Assembly (NCBI GenBank): GCA_947305825.1
Contig: CAMZET010000012.1
Coordinates: 1 to 13,786, forward strand
Length of the DNA: 13,786 nt
Reading direction: 5' to 3'
From: an uncultured Verrucomicrobiota bacterium
Lineage (GTDB): Bacteria > Verrucomicrobiota > Kiritimatiellia > RFP12 > UBA1067
The position numbers and the translations under genes are program-made. Below are positions 13,412 to 13,786 of this stretch, in pieces (position 1 is the first letter of the stretch; each line of letters opens with the position of its first letter). Under the pieces are notes generated by a model that was given only the letters and a program-made list of their open reading frames with translations, did no database searches and was not told where the DNA came from.

Positions 13412-13786
13412 CAGTGGGAGCAATAGCGTTTGATTTGGGTTTTGTCCCGCCGGTGGAGTTGGCGCTGGCGTCTTCGGATGGACTCAAACCGTTGGAACTC
13501 CCTGCGCCTTTGCAGGATGCCGTCGCCCGTTTCGAGTGCGCAATGGGCCAGGTAGGGCAGCCGGAAGGCGAAACGGGAGAAGCGGGCACGGAACGCACGC
13601 CCCGCGCGTTTTACATGAATGCCGCCGAAAAGAATACCGCCGAACCAAGCGGTGCGGAAGAGGCGACGGCGTCTTCGCAATCGCGCATGTATATGCCATT
13701 CACGGTATTCGGCAACTTTGCGACTGAAGTCGCGCCCGATACGCCTGTTGCAGTTGGAACGCGCGAGACGCGCGTTCTGCCGGAGC
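13408..13786 (+). CDS. sctP: SctP-like needle-length ruler, partial
   Basis: A frame opens with GTG 13408, overlapping the sctO stop by 4 bases (GTGA), with AAGGAGG at 13398-13404 just 3 bases upstream, and stays open to the window edge (126 codons). It is rich in Glu, Ala, Thr and Pro and looks mostly disordered. Position after sctO is that of yscP, the exported ruler that measures needle length and switches substrate class. Residues 37-47 (DAVARFECAMG) resemble the motif in the inner rod protein SctI at the same distance from the N-terminus. The C-terminal switch domain lies outside the window, so the assignment rests on position and composition. The short ribosome-site spacing makes GTG 13414 a second possible start. 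Confidence 0.65.
   Translation, partial: MTVGAIAFDLGFVPPVELALASSDGLKPLELPAPLQDAVARFECAMGQVGQPEGETGEAGTERTPRAFYMNAAEKNTAEPSGAEEATASSQSRMYMPFTVFGNFATEVAPDTPVAVGTRETRVLPE

Noticed and set aside
1..13786. CRISPR arrays, insertion sequences, tRNA or rRNA genes
   Set aside because: No spaced direct repeats, transposase, terminal inverted repeats or structural RNA signatures were seen; the window is filled by T3SS genes.

Overview
The window is one long, single-strand type III secretion system (T3SS, injectisome) operon of the Ysc (Yersinia-Pseudomonas) family. Seventeen genes on the + strand are packed almost without gaps, and the last one runs off the right edge. The host must be Gram-negative: there is a secretin, a lipoprotein inner-membrane ring protein and a periplasmic SctD. 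The DNA is GC-rich, yet the coding regions regularly use the ATA isoleucine codon, which fits poorly with the proteobacteria (Pseudomonas, Aeromonas, Yersinia) that carry the textbook Ysc systems. A PVC-type bacterium (Lentisphaerota/Verrucomicrobiota/Kiritimatiellota) is my guess, held at low confidence; no marker gene settles it.

Layout. 1-143: upstream region with a possible promoter, a perfect Shine-Dalgarno sequence and a strong GC hairpin just before the first gene. 144-2108: outer-membrane secretin SctC with a long charged C-terminal tail. 2112-2771: a protein resembling the AIM24/TIGR00266 family, which is not a known T3SS part. 2771-6814: a block matching the Yersinia virA operon order: gatekeeper SctW (YopN and TyeA in one chain), its SycN-like chaperone, SctX, and the export gate SctV. 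6811-9990: a block matching the virC order: SctD, needle chaperone YscE, needle SctF, needle chaperone YscG, inner rod SctI, inner ring lipoprotein SctJ. 9995-10345: a TPR protein resembling SctY (YscY), which in Yersinia lies between yscX and yscV. 10342-11606: SctK and SctL of the sorting platform. 11610-13786: a block matching the virB order: ATPase SctN, stalk SctO and the start of the needle-length ruler SctP.

How they work together. SctC forms the outer-membrane ring, and SctD and SctJ the inner-membrane rings. SctV is the export gate; SctN, SctL, SctK and SctO power and organise substrate delivery beneath it. SctF builds the needle, held soluble by YscE and YscG before export. SctI forms the inner rod, SctP should set needle length, and SctX with SctY helps early export at SctV. 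SctW with SycN holds back late substrates. Absent from the window: SctQ, SctR, SctS, SctT, SctU, the tip protein and translocators, effectors, a pilotin and any regulator. SctQ-U would be expected just beyond the right edge.

The points most worth checking are the AIM24-like protein inside the operon, the separated SctX/SctY pair, a shared motif near residues 36-50 of SctI and SctP, a SctJ without its C-terminal membrane helix, the secretin tail, and the structured leader upstream of sctC.
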